Assembly: GCA_902465155.1 (NCBI GenBank)
Contig: CABQLY010000009.1
Span: forward strand, 1-64,000
Direction of reading: 5' to 3'
Source of the DNA: an uncultured Oscillospiraceae bacterium
GTDB lineage: Bacteria > Bacillota > Clostridia > Oscillospirales > Acutalibacteraceae
DNA: 64,000 nucleotides
Both the position numbers and the translations under genes were made by a program. This document shows, in pieces, positions 27,157 through 34,116 of this stretch. The notes below the pieces were generated by a model that saw only the letters and a program-made list of their open reading frames with translations, was not told the DNA's origin and did no database searches. Each line of letters starts with the position of its first letter. Positions within the stretch are counted from its first letter, which is position 1.

Positions 27157-27930
27157 ATGCCAGAAGCCCTGTATGCCGATTGGAACCCTTGGCACGGCTG
27201 CACCAAAATTAGCCCCGGCTGCAAATATTGCTATGTTTACCGGCAGGATGAGCAATACGGCGCCGAGCTTGCCAGCAGCCTTTGCCGCAAAACGGGCAAC
27301 TTTAATTTGCCGCTAAAAAAACGGCGGGACGGCAGCTTTAAAATTTTGCCGGGCAGCACGGTTTTTACCTGCTTTACCTCGGACTTTTTATTGCAGGACG
27401 CCGACGACTGGCGCCCCGACTGCTGGGAGATGATTAAGCAGCGGCCCGACTGCATTTTTTACTTTTTTACCAAAAGAATTGACCGCTTACAGCAATGTCT
27501 GCCGGCCGATTGGGGGCAGGGGTACCCCAATGTTTGCATTGGCTGCACGGTTGAAAACCAAGCCATGGCCGATTACCGCCTGCCAATTTTTTTAAACCTA
27601 CCAATTATTCACCGCAGCATTATTGTTGCCCCCATGCTGGAGGATATTAATTTGCAGCCTTATTTAAGCAGCAAAATTAGGGAGGTTGCCGTTAGCGGGG
27701 AATCGGGCCTGCAGGCGCGCGTCTGCCACTATAACTGGGTGCTTAGCGTTCGCAGCCAGTGCGTTGCCAAGCAGGTGCCGTTTACCTTTCACCAAACCGG
27801 GGCCAATTTTGTTAAAGACGGGCGGGTTTACCGCGTTTTGCGCAAGCACCAAATTTCTCAGGCCCGCAAAGCGAATATAGATTATTTGCCAAATACCAGC
27901 TGCTTACAGCAAAAGGTTAACCCAAAATAA
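27157..27930 (+). CDS. DUF5131 (phage Gp37/Gp68-like) protein, radical-SAM-like
   Basis: 257 aa, ATG after AAAGGAGC. The N-terminus has WNPWHGCTKISPGCKYCYVY, a Cys-x(6)-Cys-x(2)-Cys cluster typical of the DUF5131 family, which is related to radical SAM and spore photoproduct-lyase-like folds. Downstream, TVFTCFTSDFL, FFTKR, VGCTVEN-like (IGCTVENQ), VSGESG and HQTGANFVKDG are family signatures. Many relatives are phage-encoded; here the gene stands alone between two terminators with no phage genes nearby. The chemical reaction of the family is not established to my knowledge. Confidence 0.75.
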   Translation: MPEALYADWNPWHGCTKISPGCKYCYVYRQDEQYGAELASSLCRKTGNFNLPLKKRRDGSFKILPGSTVFTCFTSDFLLQDADDWRPDCWEMIKQRPDCIFYFFTKRIDRLQQCLPADWGQGYPNVCIGCTVENQAMADYRLPIFLNLPIIHRSIIVAPMLEDINLQPYLSSKIREVAVSGESGLQARVCHYNWVLSVRSQCVAKQVPFTFHQTGANFVKDGRVYRVLRKHQISQARKANIDYLPNTSCLQQKVNPK

Positions 27931-27970
27931 AACCAAACGCCGCAGGTTTTTGCCCGTGGCGTTTGGTTTT
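27929..27970. terminator. Bidirectional terminator between DUF5131 gene and redox operon
   Basis: AAAACCAAACGCCGC (27929-27943) pairs with GTGGCGTTTGGTTTT (27956-27970), one G-U pair. It begins on the last base of the stop codon and is U-rich on both strands. Confidence 0.85.
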
Positions 27971-28006
27971 AAAATTAATTGGCCTAAGAATTTTAAGGCA
28001 GCCGCA

Positions 28007-28462
28007 TTAAAACTTTTCTGCCCAGGCCTTTAGCTGCTCGGCGGTGGGGTTGTGGTTTAGCAGCCCGCCCTCTATTAGGGTTGCGCCGGGGGCTACGCTA
28101 CCTTTTAGCTCGCTAACGGTTTTGCCAAATCCGCTGCCGCCCGAGGTGGCAAACAACACAACTTTTTTGCCCGAAAAATTGTAGCTTTCTAAAAACGAGT
28201 TAATAATAGTAGGGGCAACATACCACCAAATGGGAAAGCCGACAAACACGGTGTCGTACTCGGCCAGCGGCGGCCGAAAGCTTTTGTTTTGCATTTCTAC
28301 CGTACTGCGCGAGGTTTTGTTGGTCCAATCTAAATCGGCCTTGGTGTAGGGTGTTTGGGGTTTAATTTCGTAAATATCGGCGTTTAAAGCCTGTGCCAAA
28401 CGCTCGGCAACCGCTTTGGTAACGCCGCTGGCCGAAAAATAGGTTACTAATTTTTTGCTCAT
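28007..28462 (-). CDS. Flavodoxin-like protein
   Basis: 151 aa; ATG after AGGAG. The FMN-phosphate loop is YFSASGVTKAVA near residues 8-19, and the later VFVGFPIWWYVAP and FATSGGSGFG loops contact the isoalloxazine ring in this family (Flavodoxin_4 type). It is the last gene of the leftward redox operon and a shorter, cytoplasmic relative of the flavodoxin lipoprotein at 31426-32058. It probably carries electrons to or from the ferredoxin-domain aldo/keto reductases; that link is inference. Confidence 0.85.
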   Translation of the reverse strand: MSKKLVTYFSASGVTKAVAERLAQALNADIYEIKPQTPYTKADLDWTNKTSRSTVEMQNKSFRPPLAEYDTVFVGFPIWWYVAPTIINSFLESYNFSGKKVVLFATSGGSGFGKTVSELKGSVAPGATLIEGGLLNHNPTAEQLKAWAEKF

Positions 28463-28472
28463 GCTAATTCTC

Positions 28473-28583
28473 CTAACAATTCTTATTTTGCCGCGCTTTG
28501 CAGCTGGTTAAAACTGCGCCGTTTTTGCAAAGGGCCAAGGTGTGGCCCGGCAAATTTTTTAAGGCTGTTTCAAGGTCTTTCAT
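28473..28583 (-). pseudogene. 36-codon remnant resembling the N-terminus of a DUF1893 protein
   Basis: The ATG at 28583 overlaps the stop of the ECF S-component gene as ATGA, a classic coupling arrangement, and the frame ends at TAG 28475-28473, 10 bp before the flavodoxin start. The peptide begins MKDLETALKNL and contains TLALCKNGAVLTS, matching what I recall of the DUF1893 start (DLE-AK-L, TCVLCK, VYTS). DUF1893 proteins are about 130 residues, so most of the domain is gone. It could instead be a genuine small coupled ORF. Confidence 0.55.
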
Positions 28584-29161
28584 TTTTCCGGCTCCGTTTG
28601 CAGGGCCTTTTTTAAAAGCAGCACCAAAACCGGCACCAGCACGGCCTGCAGGGCAAGGCCTAAAAGGCCGGTTTTAATTTGCCCTAAAACAAGGGCCGGG
28701 GTTAAAGGGGTAACGGCCGAAAACGCAGCTACCAGCCCCAAAAAGGTTAAGCGCCCGCAAAGCTGCGCCAACAAAACCGCCAAAAAGGCAAAGCCGGAAT
28801 GCTGCATTATTTTGTTGCTGAACAGGCCGCAAACCAGGGCAAAAACCGCAAGCTCCGCCATCATAAACGGCAGGCGGCTAAGGGCCGGCATGGCGCTGCC
28901 GGCGGCCGAGGTTACCAGGTAGCTAAAAATGGGGGAGAGCAGAGCAGCCGCAACGCCCCATTTAACCCCTAACAGGCAGCCGCCCAGCAGCACCGGCAGG
29001 TACATTGGCAGCAGTAAAACGCCGGCCTGCGGGCCAACGGCCAAATGTGCCAGCTGCGGCAAAATAACGGCAAGGGCCACCACTGCGGCCGCTACCAAAG
29101 CCTTAACCGAAATTTGGGTGCGTGTTTGAACACGCCGTTGAGTAAATATTGCTGTTAGCAT
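28580..29161 (-). CDS. ECF transporter S component
   Basis: 193 aa with about six hydrophobic helices and few charges, except for a basic N-terminus (RRVQTRTQISVK) and a charged end (KKALQTEPEK). The stretch LPMYLPVLLGGCLLGVKWGVAAALLSPIFSYLVT is typical of energy-coupling-factor S components, which bind a vitamin or other micronutrient and dock on a shared EcfAA'T module encoded elsewhere. Substrate not predictable from sequence. The stop codon overlaps a following ATG (ATGA). Its place in a MerR-controlled redox operon could mean a flavin-related or other cofactor substrate, but that is speculation. Confidence 0.75.
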   Translation of the reverse strand: MLTAIFTQRRVQTRTQISVKALVAAAVVALAVILPQLAHLAVGPQAGVLLLPMYLPVLLGGCLLGVKWGVAAALLSPIFSYLVTSAAGSAMPALSRLPFMMAELAVFALVCGLFSNKIMQHSGFAFLAVLLAQLCGRLTFLGLVAAFSAVTPLTPALVLGQIKTGLLGLALQAVLVPVLVLLLKKALQTEPEK

Positions 29162-29207
29162 AAAACATTCTCCTTAACTTAAATTTTGCCAATACAAGGC
29201 GCGGTTT

Positions 29208-30308
29208 TTATTTAAAATAGGCTGCAATTTGCTGCATTTTGGTTTGTTGATCTACCCCAAAGGGGCAGCGGCGGTTGCAGTGCCTGCATTTATGGCACGC
29301 CGTGGCCGAGACGGGCAGCTTGCTGTAATGGCTAAAGGCCATGCTGTCGCCCGCGCGGGCAAGGTCGTAATATTTGTTTATTAGCCCAATATCAATGCCG
29401 GCGGGGCAGGGCTGGCAGTGGTTGCAGTAAACGCAGTTGCCGCTGGCTGCCTTGGGGGTAAATTTTGCAATGGCCGAATAATCTCGCTCGGCTTTTGTTG
29501 CGGTTAAAAAGGGCAGCAGCTCGTTTAAATCGTTTAGGCCCCGAACACCGGGCACCGCGGTTAAAACAGCGGGGCGATCTAAAGCGTATTGCAAGCATTG
29601 GTTTTTGGTTAGCGCGGTGCGAAAAGGGGAGGTTTTGGCCGAAAGCAGCTGCCCGCCGTGAAAGGGCTTCATAACCGAAATGCCAACGCCCTGCTTTTCG
29701 CAGCGGCAAAACAGGGCGGCGCGCTCGGCGGTTGTGCCAATGCCGTATTCGTCGCCACATTCTAAATCGTAAGCCGGATTAATAGAGAACATGATTAGGT
29801 CTGAAAAGCCGGCGTCTAACAGCTTATTTGCTACGCTCGGCGTGTGGGAGGAAAAGCCAAGGTGCCGAATAACGCCCTGCTGCCGCAGGTTTAATACATA
29901 ATCTATAATGCCGTTTTGCGCTAAATCGGTTAAATCGCTTTCCTCATCTACACAGTGCAAAAACCCAAAATCAATATAATCGGTTTTTAAAAGCTCCAGC
30001 TCCCGCGCAAAGGTTTGCTGAATGGTTTTTAAATTGCGCGACCAGCCGTATTCGCCCTTACTGTTGTAAACCGCGCCAAAATGCAGCTGAAAATAAACCT
30101 TGCTGCGCGCCCCCGAAATAGCTTTGCCAAACGGCTTGTAAACGCTGGCGCCGCCGGCACACAAATCAAAAAAATTAATGCCGTTTTCTAAGGCTTTGGT
30201 AATAACGGCTTCAATTTCCTGCTGCGGTGCGTTTTGTATGCCGCCCATGCCAAGCCCTAAGGTGCTAATGCTTTCGGTGCCGTTGGGTAGTTTGCGGTAC
30301 TGCATCAT
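29208..30308 (-). CDS. Aldo/keto reductase with C-terminal ferredoxin domain
   Basis: 366 aa. The ATG overlaps the stop of the upstream gene as ATGA. The N-terminal 280 residues follow the AKR barrel (STLGLGMGG, INFFDLCAGG, IDFGFLHCVDEE, IRHLGFSSHTP). The last 75 residues carry two Cys clusters, C-VY-C-NH-C-QP-CP and C-HK-C-RH-C-NRR-CP, expected to hold two [4Fe-4S] centres. The active-site Asp is present (FFDL), but the usual Tyr five residues on and the Lys on strand 3 seem replaced (KVYFQLHFG), so the reduction chemistry may differ from standard AKRs. It is paired with a sister gene directly upstream. Confidence 0.85.
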   Translation of the reverse strand: MMQYRKLPNGTESISTLGLGMGGIQNAPQQEIEAVITKALENGINFFDLCAGGASVYKPFGKAISGARSKVYFQLHFGAVYNSKGEYGWSRNLKTIQQTFARELELLKTDYIDFGFLHCVDEESDLTDLAQNGIIDYVLNLRQQGVIRHLGFSSHTPSVANKLLDAGFSDLIMFSINPAYDLECGDEYGIGTTAERAALFCRCEKQGVGISVMKPFHGGQLLSAKTSPFRTALTKNQCLQYALDRPAVLTAVPGVRGLNDLNELLPFLTATKAERDYSAIAKFTPKAASGNCVYCNHCQPCPAGIDIGLINKYYDLARAGDSMAFSHYSKLPVSATACHKCRHCNRRCPFGVDQQTKMQQIAAYFK

Positions 30309-31429
30309 GCTTTTTCAAACTCCTTTGCAACATCCTGCAGCAGCTTTCTAATTGGTAAATGCTGCGGGCAGGAGCGCTCACATTTTCCGCAGCCAATGCA
30401 ATCGGAGGCCTTGCCCTTGTTTTTGGTATGCACCTCGCTGTAATAGTAATCGGTGTTCCAGTCCTTATAAATTTGCTTGGCATTCAGGCAGGAGAATAGG
30501 TCGGGAATAGAAATGTGTTTGGGGCAGCCGTCGGTACAATAGCGGCAAGCGGTGCAGGGAATAAGCTGCATTTGGGCAAACACCTTACAGACCTCGCCTA
30601 AAGCCTGCTGCTCTGCCTGAGTTAAAGGGCAAAAGCTTTGCATATAGCTTAAATTATCCTGCATTTGGGCAAGGTTGCTCATGCCCGAAAGCACCATAAC
30701 AACATTTTTAAAGCCGGCAGCGTAGCGAATGGCGTAGCTGGCCGGGCTGCCGCCGTGCAGCTCCTTAAGTATATTTTTGGCTTTTGGCGGCAGGTTTACC
30801 AGGTTGCCGCCCTTTACCGGCTCCATAACAATAACCGGCTTTTGGTGCTTTTCGCAAACGCGGTAGCAGGCGCCGGCCTGCACCGCCGGGTCGTTATAAT
30901 CTAAATAATTCAGTTGAATTTGCACCACCTCAATTTGCGGGTACTGGGTTAAAATTTCATCCAGCACATCGGCCGTATCGTGAAACGAAATGCCAAAATG
31001 CTTTATTTTGCCCTCGGCCTTTAGTTTCAGCGCCTCCTCGTACGCGTGGCAGCGCTTAAATTTTTCAAAAATACTTTTGCTTTGCGCGTGCATTAGGTAA
31101 AAATCAAAATAATCTACCCCGCAGGAGGCCAACTGTTTTTCAAATAAAGGGCGAATATCCTCGTTTTTTTCAAAAAGGTTGGTGGTTAGCTTGTTGGTTA
31201 ACAAAAAGCGGTTGCGGGGGTAGCGCTTTGCCACACATTCGCGTATGGCGGTTTCGCTTTGGCCGCCTAAATAAACCCGCGCGGTATCAAAATAACAAAA
31301 TCCCTTTTGCATAAATAGGTCTACCATTTCGGTAAATGCGGCCGTATCTACCTTTTCGCCGTTCATTGGCAGCCGCATGCAGCCAAAGCCAAACTTTTTC
31401 TTTAAATTAAAATTTTCCACAGTACTCAC
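30305..31429 (-). CDS. Aldo/keto reductase with C-terminal ferredoxin domain
   Basis: 374 aa from a GTG start that overlaps the upstream stop (GTGA). The barrel keeps the AKR tetrad: Asp and Tyr in FDTARVYLGG, Lys in LLTNKL, His in YLMHAQS; FGISFHDT and EPVKGGNLV follow. The C-terminal ferredoxin part has C-TA-C-RY-C-TDG-CP and C-IG-C-GK-C-ERS-CP, two [4Fe-4S] motifs. Such proteins are common in Clostridia as presumed oxidoreductases that link a carbonyl substrate to ferredoxin/flavodoxin electrons. Both neighbouring flavodoxins fit this. Confidence 0.9.
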   Translation of the reverse strand: MSTVENFNLKKKFGFGCMRLPMNGEKVDTAAFTEMVDLFMQKGFCYFDTARVYLGGQSETAIRECVAKRYPRNRFLLTNKLTTNLFEKNEDIRPLFEKQLASCGVDYFDFYLMHAQSKSIFEKFKRCHAYEEALKLKAEGKIKHFGISFHDTADVLDEILTQYPQIEVVQIQLNYLDYNDPAVQAGACYRVCEKHQKPVIVMEPVKGGNLVNLPPKAKNILKELHGGSPASYAIRYAAGFKNVVMVLSGMSNLAQMQDNLSYMQSFCPLTQAEQQALGEVCKVFAQMQLIPCTACRYCTDGCPKHISIPDLFSCLNAKQIYKDWNTDYYYSEVHTKNKGKASDCIGCGKCERSCPQHLPIRKLLQDVAKEFEKA

Positions 31430-32058
31430 TCTTTGTTGTTTGTTACAAATTCCTGCACGGTGCTTTCATCCGGGCTGCTGCCAAAGCGCTTGCCCGCCTG
31501 CCAGGTGCCGCCGGTAGCAGCTTTACTAAGCTCGGCTGCGCTGCTGCCTAAGCCGGAGGAGGCCGAGGTGCAAAACGGAATAACGGTTTTACCGGTAAAG
31601 TTGTTTGCTTTTACAAAGCTGGTTACCGGCCAGGCGGCGCTGCCCCACCAAATGGGGTAACCAACATAAACCGTGCTGTACTCGGCCCAGCCCTGCGGCG
31701 TGTTTGTTTTTAGCGCAACCGCTTGCTTGGCCGGGTCGGCGTGCTCTAAATAAACCCGGCTGTTTTGGTTGTTGTAGTCTAAATCCTGCTCGGTGTAGGG
31801 GGCGGCCGGTTCAATTTTAAATAAATCGCCCTGGGTTAGGTTGGCAATTTGCCGGGCAACCGTTTCGGTATTGCCGGTGGCCGAAAAATAAACCACTAAG
31901 GTTTTGCCGGCTGCCAATTTATTACTTTCACTGTTTTGCTGAACAGCGGCAGAGCTTTCGGCCGGCGGCTTAGAGGAATTGTTAGTGTCTTTTTGCCCGC
32001 AGCCGGCAAGGGCCAGCAGCGTGCAAAGGGTTAACAGTAAAGCAAAAAGCTTTTTCAT
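31426..32058 (-). CDS. Flavodoxin-like lipoprotein
   Basis: 210 aa. Signal peptide with lipobox LALAGC, then a Ser/Asn/Gln-rich linker to about residue 50, and a flavodoxin domain: VVYFSATGNTETVARQI (FMN-phosphate loop), YVGYPIWWGSAAW and FCTSASSGLGSS loops. The protein should sit outside the membrane on a lipid anchor, an unusual location for a flavodoxin but one seen in gut Firmicutes. It overlaps the GTG of the next gene by 4 bp. It may take part in an extracytoplasmic flavin-based electron path with the reductases of this operon (inference). Confidence 0.88.
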   Translation of the reverse strand: MKKLFALLLTLCTLLALAGCGQKDTNNSSKPPAESSAAVQQNSESNKLAAGKTLVVYFSATGNTETVARQIANLTQGDLFKIEPAAPYTEQDLDYNNQNSRVYLEHADPAKQAVALKTNTPQGWAEYSTVYVGYPIWWGSAAWPVTSFVKANNFTGKTVIPFCTSASSGLGSSAAELSKAATGGTWQAGKRFGSSPDESTVQEFVTNNKE

Positions 32059-32071
32059 AAGTTCTGCCCCC

Positions 32072-32775
32072 TTACAGCTTTTGGTACTCGGCGTTGGTTA
32101 CCGGGGCACCCCATTCGGTGTGGCAATCCTCGCCCGGTACTTCAACCGCAATGTGGCTAAACCAGCTGTTGGCTTTGGCGCCGTGCCAGTGCTTAACATT
32201 TGCCGGAATGGTAACAACATCCCCGGCCTTTAGGCTTTGCGCGGGCTTGCCCTGCTCTTGGTACCAGCCCTCGCCCTCTACGCAAATTAAAAGCTGACCG
32301 CCGCCCGATTTGGCGCAGTGGGTGTGCCAGTTGTTGCGACATTTTGGCTCAAAGGTAACATTGGCCAAAAACACCTTGCAGGCTTTGGGGTCGGTTAGCG
32401 GTTTAAGGTAAGAGTTCCCGGTAAAATACTGCGCGTAGGCGGTGTTGGGTTCGCCCATGCCAAAAAATCCGCCGTGGCCTTGCGCGTCGGCTTCGTCGGC
32501 GTAAACCTCCTTTGCCAAGTTAAACACGGCCCAGGCGTTGGGCCAACCGGCGTAAAAGAATGCCGTTATTTTTGGCGTTTTGCAGGTGGTATTTTAAAGA
32601 GCTATCTACCAGCCCTTTGCCCATAAACACGCAAATGGTAACCAAAGAGCGGTCCCGCAGGGAAAGCTGCTCCTCTCTGGACCAAACCTCACCGAATAAA
32701 ACATCGTCGTTCAGCTCGGCAAATTTTGGGGCAAATGCCCCTAAGCTGTCCCGTCCTGCTGTTTGTTTTTTTCAT
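32072..32775 (-). pseudogene. Carboxymuconolactone decarboxylase-cupin fusion gene, broken
   Basis: The ATG at 32775 follows GGAGG, but the frame it opens encodes nonsense. Shifting by one frame just after the start gives AGRDSLGAFAPKFAELNDDVLFGEVWSR-like decarboxylase sequence down to KYHLQNAKNNGI; an extra 4 bp (a doubled AACA) explains the shift. After NNGI, near 32560, roughly 40-50 bp expected in this family are missing and the frame changes again to FYAGWPNAWAVFNLAKEV, continuing into an intact cupin (WHTHCAKSGGG..HWHGA). The cupin part could be read from GTG 32527 but has no ribosome-binding site. Sequencing error would have to explain two separate lesions. Confidence 0.8.
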
Positions 32776-32794
32776 AGCAAAAACCTCCTAAAAA

Positions 32795-33193
32795 TTAATT
32801 GCTGCCGTTTTTGTCCCAGGTAAGCTTTCCGGTTTCAACCGCAATTTCGTACCGGGCAATTTTGTAATTCAGGCGCTCCATCATGGCGTTAATTTTCTGC
32901 TTTTGGTCAATTAACGCGTCCCGCTGCTCCTTTAACAGGTTCAGCCGCGCCTCAAAGGTGGCGTCCCCCATTTGAAACAGGCGAACATACTCAATAATGG
33001 CCTCAATTTTAAGGCCGGCGTTGCGCATACACAAAACAAGTTCAACCCAGCTTAAATCTTGCTCGGTGTAATTTCGTATGCCGCTGGCGGTTCTTGTTAC
33101 CGGCGGAATCATGCCAACACGCTCGTAATAACGCAGCGTATCACCGGAAATTCCGTACTTCTCCTGTACCTCTTTAATGGTCAAAATCAACAC
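32795..33193 (-). CDS. MerR-family transcriptional regulator
   Basis: 132 aa; ATG after GGAGG. Winged helix at residues 1-70 (TIKEVQEKYGISGDTLRYYERVGMIPPVTRTASGIRNY), then a dimerising coiled coil (RLNLLKEQRDALIDQKQKINAMMERLNYKI). There is no C-terminal metal-binding Cys cluster; a lone Cys (LVLCMRNAG) could be a thiol sensor, as in AdhR/NmlR-type regulators that respond to aldehydes. It is the first gene of the operon it probably controls, through the 19-bp-spacer promoter just upstream. Confidence 0.9.
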   Translation of the reverse strand: MLILTIKEVQEKYGISGDTLRYYERVGMIPPVTRTASGIRNYTEQDLSWVELVLCMRNAGLKIEAIIEYVRLFQMGDATFEARLNLLKEQRDALIDQKQKINAMMERLNYKIARYEIAVETGKLTWDKNGSN

Positions 33194-33214
33194 CTCCTAA
33201 AGGTTTCGAACAGC

Positions 33215-33245
33215 ATTATACACCTTAAAGTTCACTCCAAGTCAA
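33215..33245 (-). promoter_or_regulatory. MerR-type promoter with 19-bp spacer and operator dyad
   Basis: On the minus strand TTGACT (33245-33240) and TATAAT (33220-33215) are 19 bp apart, the overlong spacing that MerR proteins correct by twisting DNA. The spacer holds the dyad ACTTGGAGT/ACTTTAAGGT, like known NmlR/AdhR operators. It should drive the whole leftward redox operon. Confidence 0.9.
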
Positions 33246-33351
33246 GGGGAAAATTAAGAGTTTACTTTTTGTTCATAAACAAAGCCGAAAAGCATATAAT
33301 TTATTATTCTGTTAATGCCAAAACAAAAATGCGGTAAAAAGGGGGAACACC

Positions 33352-34101
33352 ATGCGTAAGCTACCTAAAATTATTGCGGCGGGCCCTACGGCGCGGCTAA
33401 TGGTAAACCGGTTTTGGTTAACCCTTTGCTGCTTGGCTTTAACCGCTTTGCTTGTGCTTTGCGCCGCAACGGTTTCGGCCCTGCAGACCAAGCAGCCGGC
33501 CGCCGAAAGCCGGGCAGCCCAAACCGTAATTGTAGACGCCGGGCACGGCGGGTTTGACGGCGGCGCCGTTGTTGGAAACGACATTGAAAAGAATATTAAT
33601 TTAGCTATTGCACTTTACCTTAGGGATATGTTAAAATTAAATGGCTACAAGGTTATTATGACGCGTGAAACCGACCGATCTACCGAAGGGGAGGTTACCG
33701 GCCCCATTGCCAGCCGAAAAAAGGCAGATATGCAAAACCGGTTAAAAATAATGCAAAATAATTTGCAGGCGGTTTTTGTTAGTATTCACCTAAACAAGTT
33801 TGAAAGCAGCGGCGTTTGCGGGGCGCAAATTTTTTACGCCGCCGGGGTGCAGGGCTCTAAACCGTTGGCGCAGGCCATTATGCAGCAGGTTGTTGCCCAA
33901 ACGCAGCCCCAAAACAAACGCGCCATTAAGCCTAATTACGCCTCTACCTACATTTTAAAAAACGCCCCCATTCCAGCAGTTATTGCCGAATGTGGGTTTA
34001 TGAGCAACCCGGCCGAATTAGCAAAGCTAAAAAACCCGGATTACCAAAAGCAGCTGGCCTTTGCCGTTTGCAGCGGCATTTTGGCCTATTTTACCAACTA
34101 A
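33352..34101 (+). CDS. cwlD: N-acetylmuramoyl-L-alanine amidase, CwlD-like
   Basis: 249 aa. An N-terminal membrane/signal segment (about residues 20-45) precedes an Amidase_3 zinc domain: VDAGHGGFDGGAV (first zinc His), EKNINLAIA (Glu), SIHLNKFE (His) and AECGFMSNPAE (catalytic Glu). The compact size and position beside radA fit CwlD, which with PdaA makes muramic-delta-lactam in spore cortex; a vegetative amidase is the alternative. Its presence suggests a spore former. Ribosome-binding site GGGGG; ends 15 bp before radA. Confidence 0.85.
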   Translation: MRKLPKIIAAGPTARLMVNRFWLTLCCLALTALLVLCAATVSALQTKQPAAESRAAQTVIVDAGHGGFDGGAVVGNDIEKNINLAIALYLRDMLKLNGYKVIMTRETDRSTEGEVTGPIASRKKADMQNRLKIMQNNLQAVFVSIHLNKFESSGVCGAQIFYAAGVQGSKPLAQAIMQQVVAQTQPQNKRAIKPNYASTYILKNAPIPAVIAECGFMSNPAELAKLKNPDYQKQLAFAVCSGILAYFTN

Positions 34102-34116
34102 AAGGGGAAGTACAAA

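Noticed and set aside
32072..32527. Cupin frame as an independent intact gene
   Set aside because: Its GTG has no ribosome-binding site, and decarboxylase-domain sequence continues upstream in shifted frames, pointing to a broken fusion gene.
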